64,000 nt of DNA from Henriciella litoralis (GTDB taxonomy: Bacteria > Pseudomonadota > Alphaproteobacteria > Caulobacterales > Hyphomonadaceae). The notes under the pieces are model-generated. The model was given only the letters and a program-made list of their open reading frames with translations, was not told the origin of the DNA and did not search any database. The stretch is from positions 2,574,407-2,638,406 of the forward strand of contig NZ_NCSS01000006.1 in NCBI RefSeq assembly GCF_002088935.1, read 5' to 3'. Shown piece by piece: positions 36,356-44,764 of this stretch (positions within the stretch are counted from its first letter, which is position 1; every line of letters starts with the position of its first letter). The position numbers and the translations under genes are program-made.

Positions 36356-37453
36356 TCAATCGGCTTCAGGTACGTAGATGATGCGGGTCGGGAGGGCGGT
36401 TACCGAATAGGTATAGGTGTCTTCCGAGAGCTCGGTGTTCGATTCCCCGCCAAATGTCTTCGGCACAATCCGGTTGAGGATCATGTTGCCAAAGCCTGAG
36501 CCTGTCGCGCTTTCGGGCCGGTTCTCGCTGAGGCTTTCGCGCCAGATGAATTTGACCTCGTCATTCTCGTGTGACCAGCTGACGTGGGCCTTGCCGCCGC
36601 TGGTGCCAAGCGCGCCGTGCTTGATGGAATTGGTCGCAAGCTCATTGACCATCAGAGACAGGGCAAAGGCGGCTCGCGGCGTAATATCGAAATCGCCATC
36701 GGTCTGGACCGTCGCCGCTCTATGGTCTGGCCCGGCGGAAAACGGCTCAAGTGTGCCGACCGTCAGCTGACGAATGGACACCGACTGACCGGAATTGGCT
36801 GATATCAGCGACTGGGTGATGCCGAGCGCGCTGATCTTGTCGCGCAGGCGCCGAACGAACTCGTCGTGGTCGACATCAGACTTGTCGAGCAATGAGATGA
36901 GCGAGGACACGTGGGCATACATATTGCCCATGCGATGCTCCAGCTCGCGCACGACAACGGCGAGATCTTCCACTTCGCGTCTTTGCGCATGGGCTTCGAT
37001 TTCGGCCATCACGCTGGCGGCGAGGTCCTCGAGGATCTGGCAGTCGGCGTCGTCAAATGTTTCGCGCGGTTTGGTGTCGATCACGCAAAGCGTGCCGAGC
37101 GCGTGGCCGTCCTTGGTGATCAGCGGGGCGCCAGCATAGAAGCGAATGAAGGGGTCACCGGTGACGAGGGGATTGTCTGCGAAACGCGGATCCTTCGCCG
37201 CGTCGAGCACGATCATCACTTCATTGGCGCGAATGGCGTAGTCGCAGAAGGCGATATCGCGCTGCGTTTCAGTGCCATCGAAATTGTAGCAGGATTTGAA
37301 CCACTGGCGGTCGGTATCGATCAGCGAAACAAGCGCGGTTTCGACTTCAAGCGAGTTGGCCGCCAGACGGGTTAACCGGTCAAAGCGGGGATCAGGCTCT
37401 GAATCAAGAAGATTGGTTGCATAGAGGGCCGCCAGTCTCGCGCTTTCTTTCAT
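36356..37453 (-). CDS. GAF-domain sensor histidine kinase, HWE/HisKA_2 type
   Basis: Cytoplasmic kinase of about 365 residues with no membrane segment. A GAF domain spans residues about 10-155 (ALVSLIDTDRQWFKSC, RDIAFCDYAI, RFYAGAPLITKDGHALGTLCVID). The H-box ELEHRMGN carries His173, in the HisKA_2/HWE form and not the classical one. The ATPase part shows ALSLMVNELATNSIKHGALG and a GSGFGNMILNRIV G-box. Such kinases often control the general stress response of alphaproteobacteria. No response regulator is adjacent. A GTG start at 37477 (MPKGSNVP...) is an alternative to ATG 37453. Confidence 0.85.
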   Translation of the reverse strand: MKESARLAALYATNLLDSEPDPRFDRLTRLAANSLEVETALVSLIDTDRQWFKSCYNFDGTETQRDIAFCDYAIRANEVMIVLDAAKDPRFADNPLVTGDPFIRFYAGAPLITKDGHALGTLCVIDTKPRETFDDADCQILEDLAASVMAEIEAHAQRREVEDLAVVVRELEHRMGNMYAHVSSLISLLDKSDVDHDEFVRRLRDKISALGITQSLISANSGQSVSIRQLTVGTLEPFSAGPDHRAATVQTDGDFDITPRAAFALSLMVNELATNSIKHGALGTSGGKAHVSWSHENDEVKFIWRESLSENRPESATGSGFGNMILNRIVPKTFGGESNTELSEDTYTYSVTALPTRIIYVPEAD

Positions 37454-37589
37454 CGGAACATTCGACCCTTTTGGCACTCGTTAAACAAGTGTTCCCGTTT
37501 TATCTCTCAATGATGACGTGCGTCAAACTGTACGCAAAAGCAAGGCTGAAGCTGTATCTGATTGTAAAGGCGGGGTTTTAGCCCCGCGA

Positions 37590-38705
37590 TCAGGCAGTGG
37601 GGGTGTCAAGGGCGCCATCGGAAACGGCAAATCGCTGTGCGCGTTCCCCGAAGGCCTCAAACAGGAATTTTTCGGTGCCGGTCAGCCAGGCCTGTCCGCC
37701 AAGGTCGCACAATTCATCGAAGAGGGCGGCGCGGCGGTCTGCATCGAGATGCGCGGCGGCTTCGTCGAGCAGGAGGATGGGGGCCGGGCCTTCGCCGGAC
37801 AGGGTGAGGGCTTTCGCCGAGGCCAGGATCAGCCCGATCAGGAGCGCTTTTTGCTGGCCGGTGGAGGCGTCGCCCGCAGGCATGCCTGTGGGACGGTGAA
37901 TAACGGCGAGGTCTGTGCGGTGTGGGCCGTTGAGCGCGCGGCCTGCGGCCATGTCGCGCCGGCGCCCGGAGCGATAGGCTTCGAGCAGGTTTTCGAAGAT
38001 GGACTTGAAGTCCTCCCCGGCGGCGGCGGCCTGCTCGGACGCGCCGTCCAGGGTGAGGTCGCCTTTCGGGAAATAGCCGTCCGGGCGGGCATCAACGGCA
38101 GATTGCAGGCTCTCAAGGACGGTGGCGCGATTGATTGCCAGCTCTGCGCCAGCTTCGGCCATGCGGGTCTCGATAGCGTCGGCCCAGGCCGGGTCAACGT
38201 GTCCGCGCTCCAGCAGCGTATTGCGCTCACGCATGGCGCGCTCATAGCGGGCGGCGGCGGGGCCGTGCGAGGGAATGTGCGCCATGACCTGCCGGTCAAA
38301 GAAGCGGCGCCGGTCAGAGGCGCCGCCGCGAAAGACGCTGTCCATGGCAGGCGTCAGCCAGACGATGCGAACAAGCTCGGCAAGGTCTGAGGCTTGCGCG
38401 GGCGCTCCATCGATGCGGACGATGCGTTTGGAGGAGGCGCCATCTGTCTCAAGGCCGACGCCGATCTTGCGGTCATCGAGCGTGGCAGACACCGTCCAGC
38501 CGGTCTCGGCATTGTGGCGGGTGAGCTCTGCCAGCGTGGCTGAGCGCAGGCCCCGGCCGGGGCCGAGCTGCGAGACCGCTTCCAGAAGGTTGGTCTTGCC
38601 CGCGCCATTTGCGCCATAGAGGCAGACATGGCGGCCATCGAGATCGAGCGAAACGGTCTCGTAATTGCGGAAATTCTTGAGGCGCAGGCGGGTGAGGGCG
38701 GTCAT
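37590..38705 (-). CDS. recF: DNA replication and repair protein RecF
   Basis: SMC-like ATPase of 371 residues acting in recombinational gap repair by loading RecA with RecO/RecR. It starts with RLRLKNFRNYETVSLDLDGRH, the Walker A GANGAGKT at 31-38, then the signature STGQQKALLIGLILASA and Walker B ILLLDEAAAHLDADRR. Length fits the family. It follows dnaN with nine bases between and very probably shares its transcript. Confidence 0.95.
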   Translation of the reverse strand: MTALTRLRLKNFRNYETVSLDLDGRHVCLYGANGAGKTNLLEAVSQLGPGRGLRSATLAELTRHNAETGWTVSATLDDRKIGVGLETDGASSKRIVRIDGAPAQASDLAELVRIVWLTPAMDSVFRGGASDRRRFFDRQVMAHIPSHGPAAARYERAMRERNTLLERGHVDPAWADAIETRMAEAGAELAINRATVLESLQSAVDARPDGYFPKGDLTLDGASEQAAAAGEDFKSIFENLLEAYRSGRRRDMAAGRALNGPHRTDLAVIHRPTGMPAGDASTGQQKALLIGLILASAKALTLSGEGPAPILLLDEAAAHLDADRRAALFDELCDLGGQAWLTGTEKFLFEAFGERAQRFAVSDGALDTPTA

Positions 38706-38714
38706 CGCCCGGAC

Positions 38715-39833
38715 TTACACCCGAAGCGGCATCAGGACGTAGCGGGCCGCTGGATCACCCGGATCGAGGATCAGGGCGGGGGAGGCTGGATCGTTGAGCA
38801 TGAATTCAGCGTCTTCAGCGACAATCTGCGCGGTCACATCGAGCAGGTATTTGGCGTTGAAGCCGATTTCCATGGCGTCGGCGCTGTAGTCGCACTCAAT
38901 TTCCTCATGGCCCTGACCGGTCTCGGCGGAATTGACCGCCAGGACGACCTTGCCTTCGCTGAGCGAGAGCTTCACCGAGCGCGAGCGCTCTGCCGAGACG
39001 GTGGAGACGCGGTCGACGGCGGCTTCGAAGGCCTTGTTGTCGATGACGAGGCGCTTGTCATTGCCCTTTGGAATGACGCGCTGATAGTCCGGAAATGAGC
39101 CGTCGATGAGCTTTGAAGTCAGTACGGCGCGGCCGGCGCGGAACACGATCTTGGTTTCCGAGACACCGATGGAAACGTCGCCATCGGCCTGGTCGATCAG
39201 GCGGCGCACTTCCGCAACGGCTTTGCGCGGGACGATCACGCCGTCCAGGTTTTCAGCGCCGGCCGGGCCGTCGCAATCTGCGAGCGCGAGGCGGTGGCCG
39301 TCAGTGGCGACCGCGCGCAGCACCTTGCCGTTCTCGCCATCGGCGGTGTGGAGATAGACGCCGTTGAGATAATAACGGGTCTCTTCGGTGGAGATGGCAA
39401 ACCGCGTCTTGTCGATCAGACGGCGCAGATCTGCAGCCTCAACATCGAACTGGATCGCGCTGTCATCGCCGGTCATGGTCTGGAAGTCGCTGGCCGGAAG
39501 GGTCGGCAGCGCAAATTGGGAGCGCCCGGAACGGATCGACAGGCGGCGGTTTTCCGGATTGAGTTCAAGCTCGACATCCGCGCCGGATGGCAGCTTGCGA
39601 ACGACGTCGAACAGGGTGCCGGCAGGCGCAGTGATGGCGCCTTCGCTGGACACTTGCGCATCGGCGCTGTCGACGGCCTCGATGTCGAGATCGGTTGCGA
39701 CAAAGGTGACCTGGCTGCCCTTGGCCTCAATGAGAACGTTCGACAGGATCGGGATCGTGTTACGCCGCTCGACCACGTTCTGGACGTGTGAGAGCGCGTT
39801 CAGCAGGTCACTTCGTTCAATCGTCAGCTTCAT
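38715..39833 (-). CDS. dnaN: DNA polymerase III beta subunit (sliding clamp)
   Basis: A 372-residue three-domain clamp. It starts MKLTIERSDLLNALSHVQNVVERRNTIPILSNVLIEA, the canonical N-terminus, and ends with YVLMPLRV, including the hydrophobic pocket region that binds clamp-interacting peptides. ALPTLPASDFQTM and NGVYLHTADGENGKVLRAVATDGHRLA are conserved blocks. It lies between dnaA (173 bases upstream) and recF (nine bases downstream). Confidence 0.97.
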   Translation of the reverse strand: MKLTIERSDLLNALSHVQNVVERRNTIPILSNVLIEAKGSQVTFVATDLDIEAVDSADAQVSSEGAITAPAGTLFDVVRKLPSGADVELELNPENRRLSIRSGRSQFALPTLPASDFQTMTGDDSAIQFDVEAADLRRLIDKTRFAISTEETRYYLNGVYLHTADGENGKVLRAVATDGHRLALADCDGPAGAENLDGVIVPRKAVAEVRRLIDQADGDVSIGVSETKIVFRAGRAVLTSKLIDGSFPDYQRVIPKGNDKRLVIDNKAFEAAVDRVSTVSAERSRSVKLSLSEGKVVLAVNSAETGQGHEEIECDYSADAMEIGFNAKYLLDVTAQIVAEDAEFMLNDPASPALILDPGDPAARYVLMPLRV

Positions 39834-40006
39834 TGGTCAGTCCATCTGTGCAGCGGTCTTCGGTGCCGCTTCCTTTTGTGCCCGGTCATTGGGGGTCTTT
39901 AGTCGAATCGACCCGCCTCCGGAAAGGAAGCGGGCCGAGTACCCTTGTCAAAATCAGCCAAATTGCAAGCCCCTGCCAGTCAAACACTGCGCAGAACTGT
40001 CAGAAT

Positions 40007-41497
40007 TTAGCTATTTCCTTCTGCCTGAATGTCGAACACCGCTTCGCGGACCCGTTCGACGTCGCGGACCATGTCCGCATCGGTCTGCATCTGCTTCTTC
40101 ACCTTGCGCCATCCGTGAAGGACGGTGGTGTGGTCCTTCTTGTTGAAGGTACGGGCGATCTGGGGCAGCGACTTGTCAGTCATTTCCCGGCAGAGATACA
40201 TCGCAATCTGGCGTGGGACGCAGATTTCGCGGGATTTGTTGGCGCTCTCAATCTCGGTCTTGGTGAGGTTGAAGACGCGCATGGTTGCCCGCTTGATATT
40301 GTCCAGCGTTGGCGCCTGGTACTCGCCCTGCTGACGGCGCAGAACCGTCTGCAGCATCTGCATGGTTGGCGCGGTCTGGCCATATCCGGTCTCGGTCTGC
40401 AGGCTGTGCAGGACACCGCAAAGCTCACGGCCAGGGCCTCGCACCGTCGACACGATCCGTTCAACCATCTCATCGTCGAGGATGAAATTTGGCTGATCCT
40501 CGCGGGCGAGCGCGGCATGCAGGCGAACGATCTCGCGGCGCATTTCCTGATCCGGCAGACCAACTTCGACCGCTGCGGCCCCGAGCAGTTCACCGCGCAT
40601 ACGGGCGGAGAAGCCTTTCAGGTCACCTGGCGCCTCGTCGGCGGTCAGCAGAACGCGTCCACCTTCCTTTGTCACCGAGCGCAAATTCGCAAAGAAGGCT
40701 TCATCGGTCTTCTTCTTGCCGGCGATCCACTGAAGATCGTCGATGAGAAGAAGATCATTGCCGCGCAGCTGCGAGTTGAGATTGCGGGTATCGCCTTCAC
40801 GTGCGCCGTCGACATAGGCGGTCATGAATTCTTCCGCCGTCATATAGGTGACGCGGCGCCCGTCATTGAGGCGGGCAACAGCCGCTTCGATGGAGAGCAG
40901 GATATGGGTCTTGCCCGTGCCTTGACGACCATAGATCAGCGCGACATCAGCGCGGACATTGGCGTTCTCGACAATCATTTCGGCCAGACGCACAGCGGTG
41001 CGGTTGGTATCGCCGACGACGAGCGTCTCGAATGTCATTGTGCCCGGCTTTTTGGCCGCTTCAGCTTCGGCAACGTCCGCGGCTTCAGCTTCGGCTTCGG
41101 CCTTGCGGGTTTCCGCAACCGCCTTGCGTTCGGCGGCCCATGGATTGCCGACCAAATCGCGCGTGTCGGCCGGAATATCTGTCCAGCACGTGATCTTTAT
41201 GGCGCGGCGATTGGGATCAGCCTTTTGCCATGCCTTGCGTAGCATTGGGCGGTGATGGTTGTTGATGCGATCGCTTGCAAGCTTGTCGCGTGCCGCGATC
41301 AGGACCGTGCCATTGTCGTCTGCGACAAACCGCAGGTCCGAAATCCATTTATCGTAGTCATCAGCCGACGCGTGTTTTCGTGCGTCGTTCAGAACAGTGT
41401 GCCAGAGCTCGACCCCGCGATGCTCTTCGTTTTCCCGGACGTTTTTCGTGTCATCCTTATTTGTGCCCTGTCTGCCAGATTCTTCTTGCAGCCCCAT
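40007..41497 (-). CDS. dnaA: chromosomal replication initiator DnaA
   Basis: AAA+ initiator of 496 residues. Domain I and linker (1-150; the linker is Ala/Glu-rich, KAEAEAEAADVAEAEAAKK), the ATPase with Walker A GRQGTGKT at 190-197, Walker B LLIDDLQWIAGK and sensor motifs, then the helix-turn-helix domain IV with QIARTFNKKDHTTVLHGWRKV. The DnaA signature differs a little from the usual 'RDHTTVLHA', but the DHTTV core is kept. ATG 41497 follows AGGGGTAGATCC. A terminator and rpsT lie upstream on the same strand, so transcription starts in the 41.5-41.9 kb gap. Confidence 0.96.
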   Translation of the reverse strand: MGLQEESGRQGTNKDDTKNVRENEEHRGVELWHTVLNDARKHASADDYDKWISDLRFVADDNGTVLIAARDKLASDRINNHHRPMLRKAWQKADPNRRAIKITCWTDIPADTRDLVGNPWAAERKAVAETRKAEAEAEAADVAEAEAAKKPGTMTFETLVVGDTNRTAVRLAEMIVENANVRADVALIYGRQGTGKTHILLSIEAAVARLNDGRRVTYMTAEEFMTAYVDGAREGDTRNLNSQLRGNDLLLIDDLQWIAGKKKTDEAFFANLRSVTKEGGRVLLTADEAPGDLKGFSARMRGELLGAAAVEVGLPDQEMRREIVRLHAALAREDQPNFILDDEMVERIVSTVRGPGRELCGVLHSLQTETGYGQTAPTMQMLQTVLRRQQGEYQAPTLDNIKRATMRVFNLTKTEIESANKSREICVPRQIAMYLCREMTDKSLPQIARTFNKKDHTTVLHGWRKVKKQMQTDADMVRDVERVREAVFDIQAEGNS

Positions 41498-41895
41498 AGG
41501 ATCTACCCCTTTTTTTGTATATGTTGGTCCTATCTCTACACGTCGACAGCAGGCATAATCCGGGCGTCCGGGCCTTTGAGGTCCGCTAAGAAATATACGC
41601 CGTAGAGAGATTACTTCCCGTCGATGAAGTTAACTAAACACACCCCTTCCGAGGCTGTCCAGAAAGCTTTTTTTGAATCTGCGTGAGAAAGCAAGTTGAC
41701 ACATTTGTGTCTCGAAAAAAGTCGAAAAGATTCAGCGGAATGAATGGCTTTAAAAATATCAGTTGCGAATCACAGAGCTTTGAAAACAGGTAAAGTGTTT
41801 CGCAAATGTTCTGTCAACTTGAGGGGGCCTAACAAGCTGTGAAATTCACCACTTTTTTAACAAGTTTCGGTATTGAAAACTGTTTGCGCGAGGCA
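41498..41895 (-). promoter_or_regulatory. dnaA upstream control region with GANTC methylation sites
   Basis: The 400-bp AT-rich region between dnaA and the rpsT terminator has no gene. Three GANTC sites, the target of the cell-cycle methylase CcrM, lie at 41675, 41729 and 41767, within 97 bases; dnaA promoter control by GANTC methylation is known in Caulobacter. An inverted motif GACACA-tt-TGTGTC overlaps 41698-41711. I find no TTATCCACA-type DnaA box and no clear CtrA site. Confidence 0.6.
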
Positions 41896-41930
41896 TGAAA
41901 AAGGCCCGCATGGCGTACCAAGCGGGCCTT
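41896..41930 (-). terminator. rho-independent terminator of rpsT
   Basis: AAGGCCCGC and GCGGGCCTT form a 9-bp stem. On the minus strand the second arm runs into TTTTTC, giving the U-tract. It separates rpsT from the dnaA promoter region. Confidence 0.88.
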
Positions 41931-41966
41931 GCAAAATTGCAATAATTAGAACGTTAAGAGCGGGGT

Positions 41967-42230
41967 CTAGCCCATCGCCTTTACGCGCGCGCTGAGGCGC
42001 GAAATCTTGCGGGAAGATGTGTTCTTGTGAAGCACACCTTTGCCAGCAGCCCGCATGATTTCAGGCTGGGCCGTCTTGAGCGCTTCAGCAGCAGCCGACT
42101 TGTCGCCAGAAGCGATAGCTTCCTCGACCTTGCGGATATAGCTGCGCATGCGCGAACGGCGTGCAGTGTTAACTTCGGTACGGGCCGCGATCTTGCGGAC
42201 CATTTTCTTGGCTGAGCGTGTATTCGCCAT
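41967..42230 (-). CDS. rpsT: 30S ribosomal protein S20
   Basis: An 87-residue helical, basic protein ([39 protein letters not shown] ... [18 protein letters not shown]). ATG 42230 has GGAGTTATTG before it, and the open frame upstream is spurious. The rpsT-dnaA order is that of Caulobacter-like genomes. Its own terminator follows. Confidence 0.95.
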   Translation of the reverse strand: MANTRSAKKMVRKIAARTEVNTARRSRMRSYIRKVEEAIASGDKSAAAEALKTAQPEIMRAAGKGVLHKNTSSRKISRLSARVKAMG

Positions 42231-42352
42231 CAATAACTCCTGAGTGTCCAGTCGGACGCAAGCGGCGGACATACCCAAATGGCCCCGCGGCGTCAACTGG
42301 AATGGGCGGCGGAATATGCATAAACCGCTGCCAGATGTTGGGTGGGGCCCCG

Positions 42353-43129
42353 CTAGCGGTTGTTGAAGTGCGGCTCGCGCTTCTCGACAAAGGCGGCCAT
42401 GCCTTCCTTCTGATCTTCGGTTGCGAAGAGAGAATGGAAAAGACGGCGTTCGAACATGACGCCCTGGCTGAGCGTCGTCTCATAGGCGGCATTGACCATT
42501 TCCTTGGTCAACATGGTCGCGGCGCGCGGCAGCGAGGCGATCTTCTTGGCCGCGGTGCGTGCTTCTTCAAGAAGGTCATCCGTTGGGACAACGCGGGAAA
42601 CCAGTCCGCAGCGCTCGGCTTCGGCGGCGTCCATCATGCGGCCTGTGAGACACATCTCCATGGCCTTGGATTTGCCAGCAAAACGCGTGAGGCGCTGGGT
42701 GCCACCAGCACCGGGCGAGACGCCGATGGTGATTTCCGGCTGGCCGAACTTGGCGTTCTCTGCGGCGAGGATAAAGTCACACATCATGGCGAGTTCACAG
42801 CCACCGCCGAGGGCGTAGCCGGAGACAGCCGCGATGACCGGTTTGCGCATGCGCGATGCGCGCTCCCAGTTGCGGGTGATGAAGTCTGCATAATAGGCGT
42901 CGAGATAGGATTGCTCGCGCATTTCCTTGATGTCGGCGCCGGCCGCAAAGGCCTTGCGCGATCCTGTCAGGACAATGCAGCCAATGGAGGCGTCATTGTC
43001 GAAGCGGTCCAGCGCTTCGGTGAGCTCATCCATAAGGGCGTTATTGAACGCGTTGAGCGCGTCGGGACGATTGAGTGTGATGATTGCGACCGCGTCATCG
43101 ACTTCAGTCAGAAGCGTTTCATATGCCAT
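42353..43129 (-). CDS. enoyl-CoA hydratase
   Basis: A 258-residue crotonase that hydrates trans-2-enoyl-CoA. Both catalytic glutamates are in place: the one in [12 protein letters not shown] and the one in [30 protein letters not shown] gives the oxyanion-hole loop. It fits the short-chain hydratase group (FadB1x/crotonase) and acts in fatty-acid or amino-acid breakdown. Compare the isomerase-like paralogue at 32.7 kb, which lacks the first of these features. No operon partner is adjacent; 122 bases separate it from rpsT. Confidence 0.92.
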   Translation of the reverse strand: MAYETLLTEVDDAVAIITLNRPDALNAFNNALMDELTEALDRFDNDASIGCIVLTGSRKAFAAGADIKEMREQSYLDAYYADFITRNWERASRMRKPVIAAVSGYALGGGCELAMMCDFILAAENAKFGQPEITIGVSPGAGGTQRLTRFAGKSKAMEMCLTGRMMDAAEAERCGLVSRVVPTDDLLEEARTAAKKIASLPRAATMLTKEMVNAAYETTLSQGVMFERRLFHSLFATEDQKEGMAAFVEKREPHFNNR

Positions 43130-43333
43130 CGATTACCTCGTCTGGTGTCCTAGCTTGCGTTGATGTCAGCCCGTCTTTGAAGCCGCACCTTATCTCCACG
43201 CCCATAGGCCATTCCCAATGCACCGTCACCCCTTGGTGTCAGGCCTTGGTCTATGGCCGACATGCTCTGACCGCCCTAGTATCAGTGTTGAGAGCCTCTC
43301 GTGGCGCACTGAAAATCTGATGGAGACATATGC

Positions 43334-44752
43334 ATGACGACCTCGAAAGCGGCGGTATTCGACCTGAAAGTGATTGTTCTTGGCGGTGCGGTTTCATGTC
43401 TGGCGCTCTGCCTGCCCGCAACGGCGCAGGAGGCCCCGGCAAGCCCCGGAGACAATGCAGATTTCCATGAGATTGTCAGCGAAGTGTCGGCGGACCGGAT
43501 CGAGGCTGATATTCGCAAGCTGGTCAGCTTTGGTACGCGGCACACCCTGTCTGAAACCGAGAGCGATACGCGCGGCATCGGCGCCGCGCGGCGCTGGATC
43601 TATGATGAGTTCGAGGCGATCTCGGCCGCGTGCGGCGGGTGTCTTGAGGTCATGTATGTCAGCGACACGATCTCTGGTGAGGACCGTATCCCGGAGCCGA
43701 CAGAGGTGGTCAGCGTGATCGCGATCCAGCGCGGCACAATCGATCCGGATCGGATGGTGATGATGAGCGGCGATATCGACAGCCGCGTCACTGACCCGCT
43801 GGACGGCACATCTGACAGCCCGGGCGCGAATGATAATGCGAGCGGCGTGGCCGGAACGATTGAGGCGGCGCGTGTCCTCTCGAAGCGGGAGTTTGCTGGG
43901 TCGATCGTCTATGCGGCGCTTTCCGGTGAAGAGCAGGGCCTCTTCGGCGGCAAGATCGTCGCCCAGCATGCGCTCGATAATGGCTGGAAGCTGCGCGCCG
44001 TGCTGAACAATGACATGATCGGCAATATTGAAGGCATCAACGGCGTCATCAACAATACGACGGCCCGCATCTTCTCAGAAGGTACGCGCCCGCTGGAAAC
44101 CGATGCCGAAGAGATCGAACGGCGCTTTGCCGGCGGCGAGGTCGATAGCCCGTCGCGCAATCTGGCCCGGTATATTGACCGGATGGCCGACCTCTATGTG
44201 CCCAATCTCGATACGATGCTGGTCTATCGGCTCGACCGGTTCCGGCGCGGCGGCCATCATCGCCCGTTCAATGAGGTCGGGTTTCCGGGTGTGCGCATCA
44301 TGGAGACCAATGAGCATTATGACCGCCAGCATCAGGATCTGCGCACCGAGGATGGCCGCGAATATGGCGATGTCATCGAGGGCGTGAATTTTGAGTATGC
44401 GGCGAAGCTGACCGCGCTGAATGCAGTGTCGCTGGCGGGCATGGCTGAAGCGCCGCCCTTTCCGCGCGATGTGATGATTGAGGGGGCAGTTTCACCCGAC
44501 ACGACGGTGACGTGGACGCTGCCTGAGGGCGCGAACACCGGCAATCTGGCTGGCTTCCGCATCTATTGGCGCGAGACGGCTGAGCCGCAGTGGCAGTGGA
44601 GCCGCTATGTTGGCGATGTGCGCGAGTACACGCTGGAGAATGTGGTGATCGACAATTATTATTTCGGCGTCGCGAGCGTGTCTGATAGCGGTGCGGAAAC
44701 GCCGGTCGTCTTTCCGGGCAGCATGGGCAGCTTTACGTCGATGGATGAATAG
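43334..44752 (+). CDS. secreted M28-family peptidase with C-terminal fibronectin-like domain
   Basis: Exported 472-residue metallopeptidase. A signal peptide ends near ATAQEA. The dizinc site reads SGDIDSR (Asp147, Asp149), GANDNASG (Asp167), the catalytic SGEEQG (Glu199/200), NNDMIGN (Asp227) and NEHYDRQHQD (His328 or His333). The first ligand, His in most M28 enzymes (GHxDS), is Asp here. Residues about 375-472 form a fibronectin-type module (VTWTLPEGANTGNLAGFRIYWRETAE ... NYYFGVASVSDSGAETPV). It is likely an aminopeptidase acting in the periplasm or outside the cell. Confidence 0.85.
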   Translation: MTTSKAAVFDLKVIVLGGAVSCLALCLPATAQEAPASPGDNADFHEIVSEVSADRIEADIRKLVSFGTRHTLSETESDTRGIGAARRWIYDEFEAISAACGGCLEVMYVSDTISGEDRIPEPTEVVSVIAIQRGTIDPDRMVMMSGDIDSRVTDPLDGTSDSPGANDNASGVAGTIEAARVLSKREFAGSIVYAALSGEEQGLFGGKIVAQHALDNGWKLRAVLNNDMIGNIEGINGVINNTTARIFSEGTRPLETDAEEIERRFAGGEVDSPSRNLARYIDRMADLYVPNLDTMLVYRLDRFRRGGHHRPFNEVGFPGVRIMETNEHYDRQHQDLRTEDGREYGDVIEGVNFEYAAKLTALNAVSLAGMAEAPPFPRDVMIEGAVSPDTTVTWTLPEGANTGNLAGFRIYWRETAEPQWQWSRYVGDVREYTLENVVIDNYYFGVASVSDSGAETPVVFPGSMGSFTSMDE

Positions 44753-44764
44753 CCGCCCGCGCGC

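Noticed and set aside
41498..41966. Replication origin next to dnaA
   Set aside because: The region is AT-rich, but I find no DnaA boxes (TTATCCACA or close) there; in Caulobacter relatives the origin is elsewhere.
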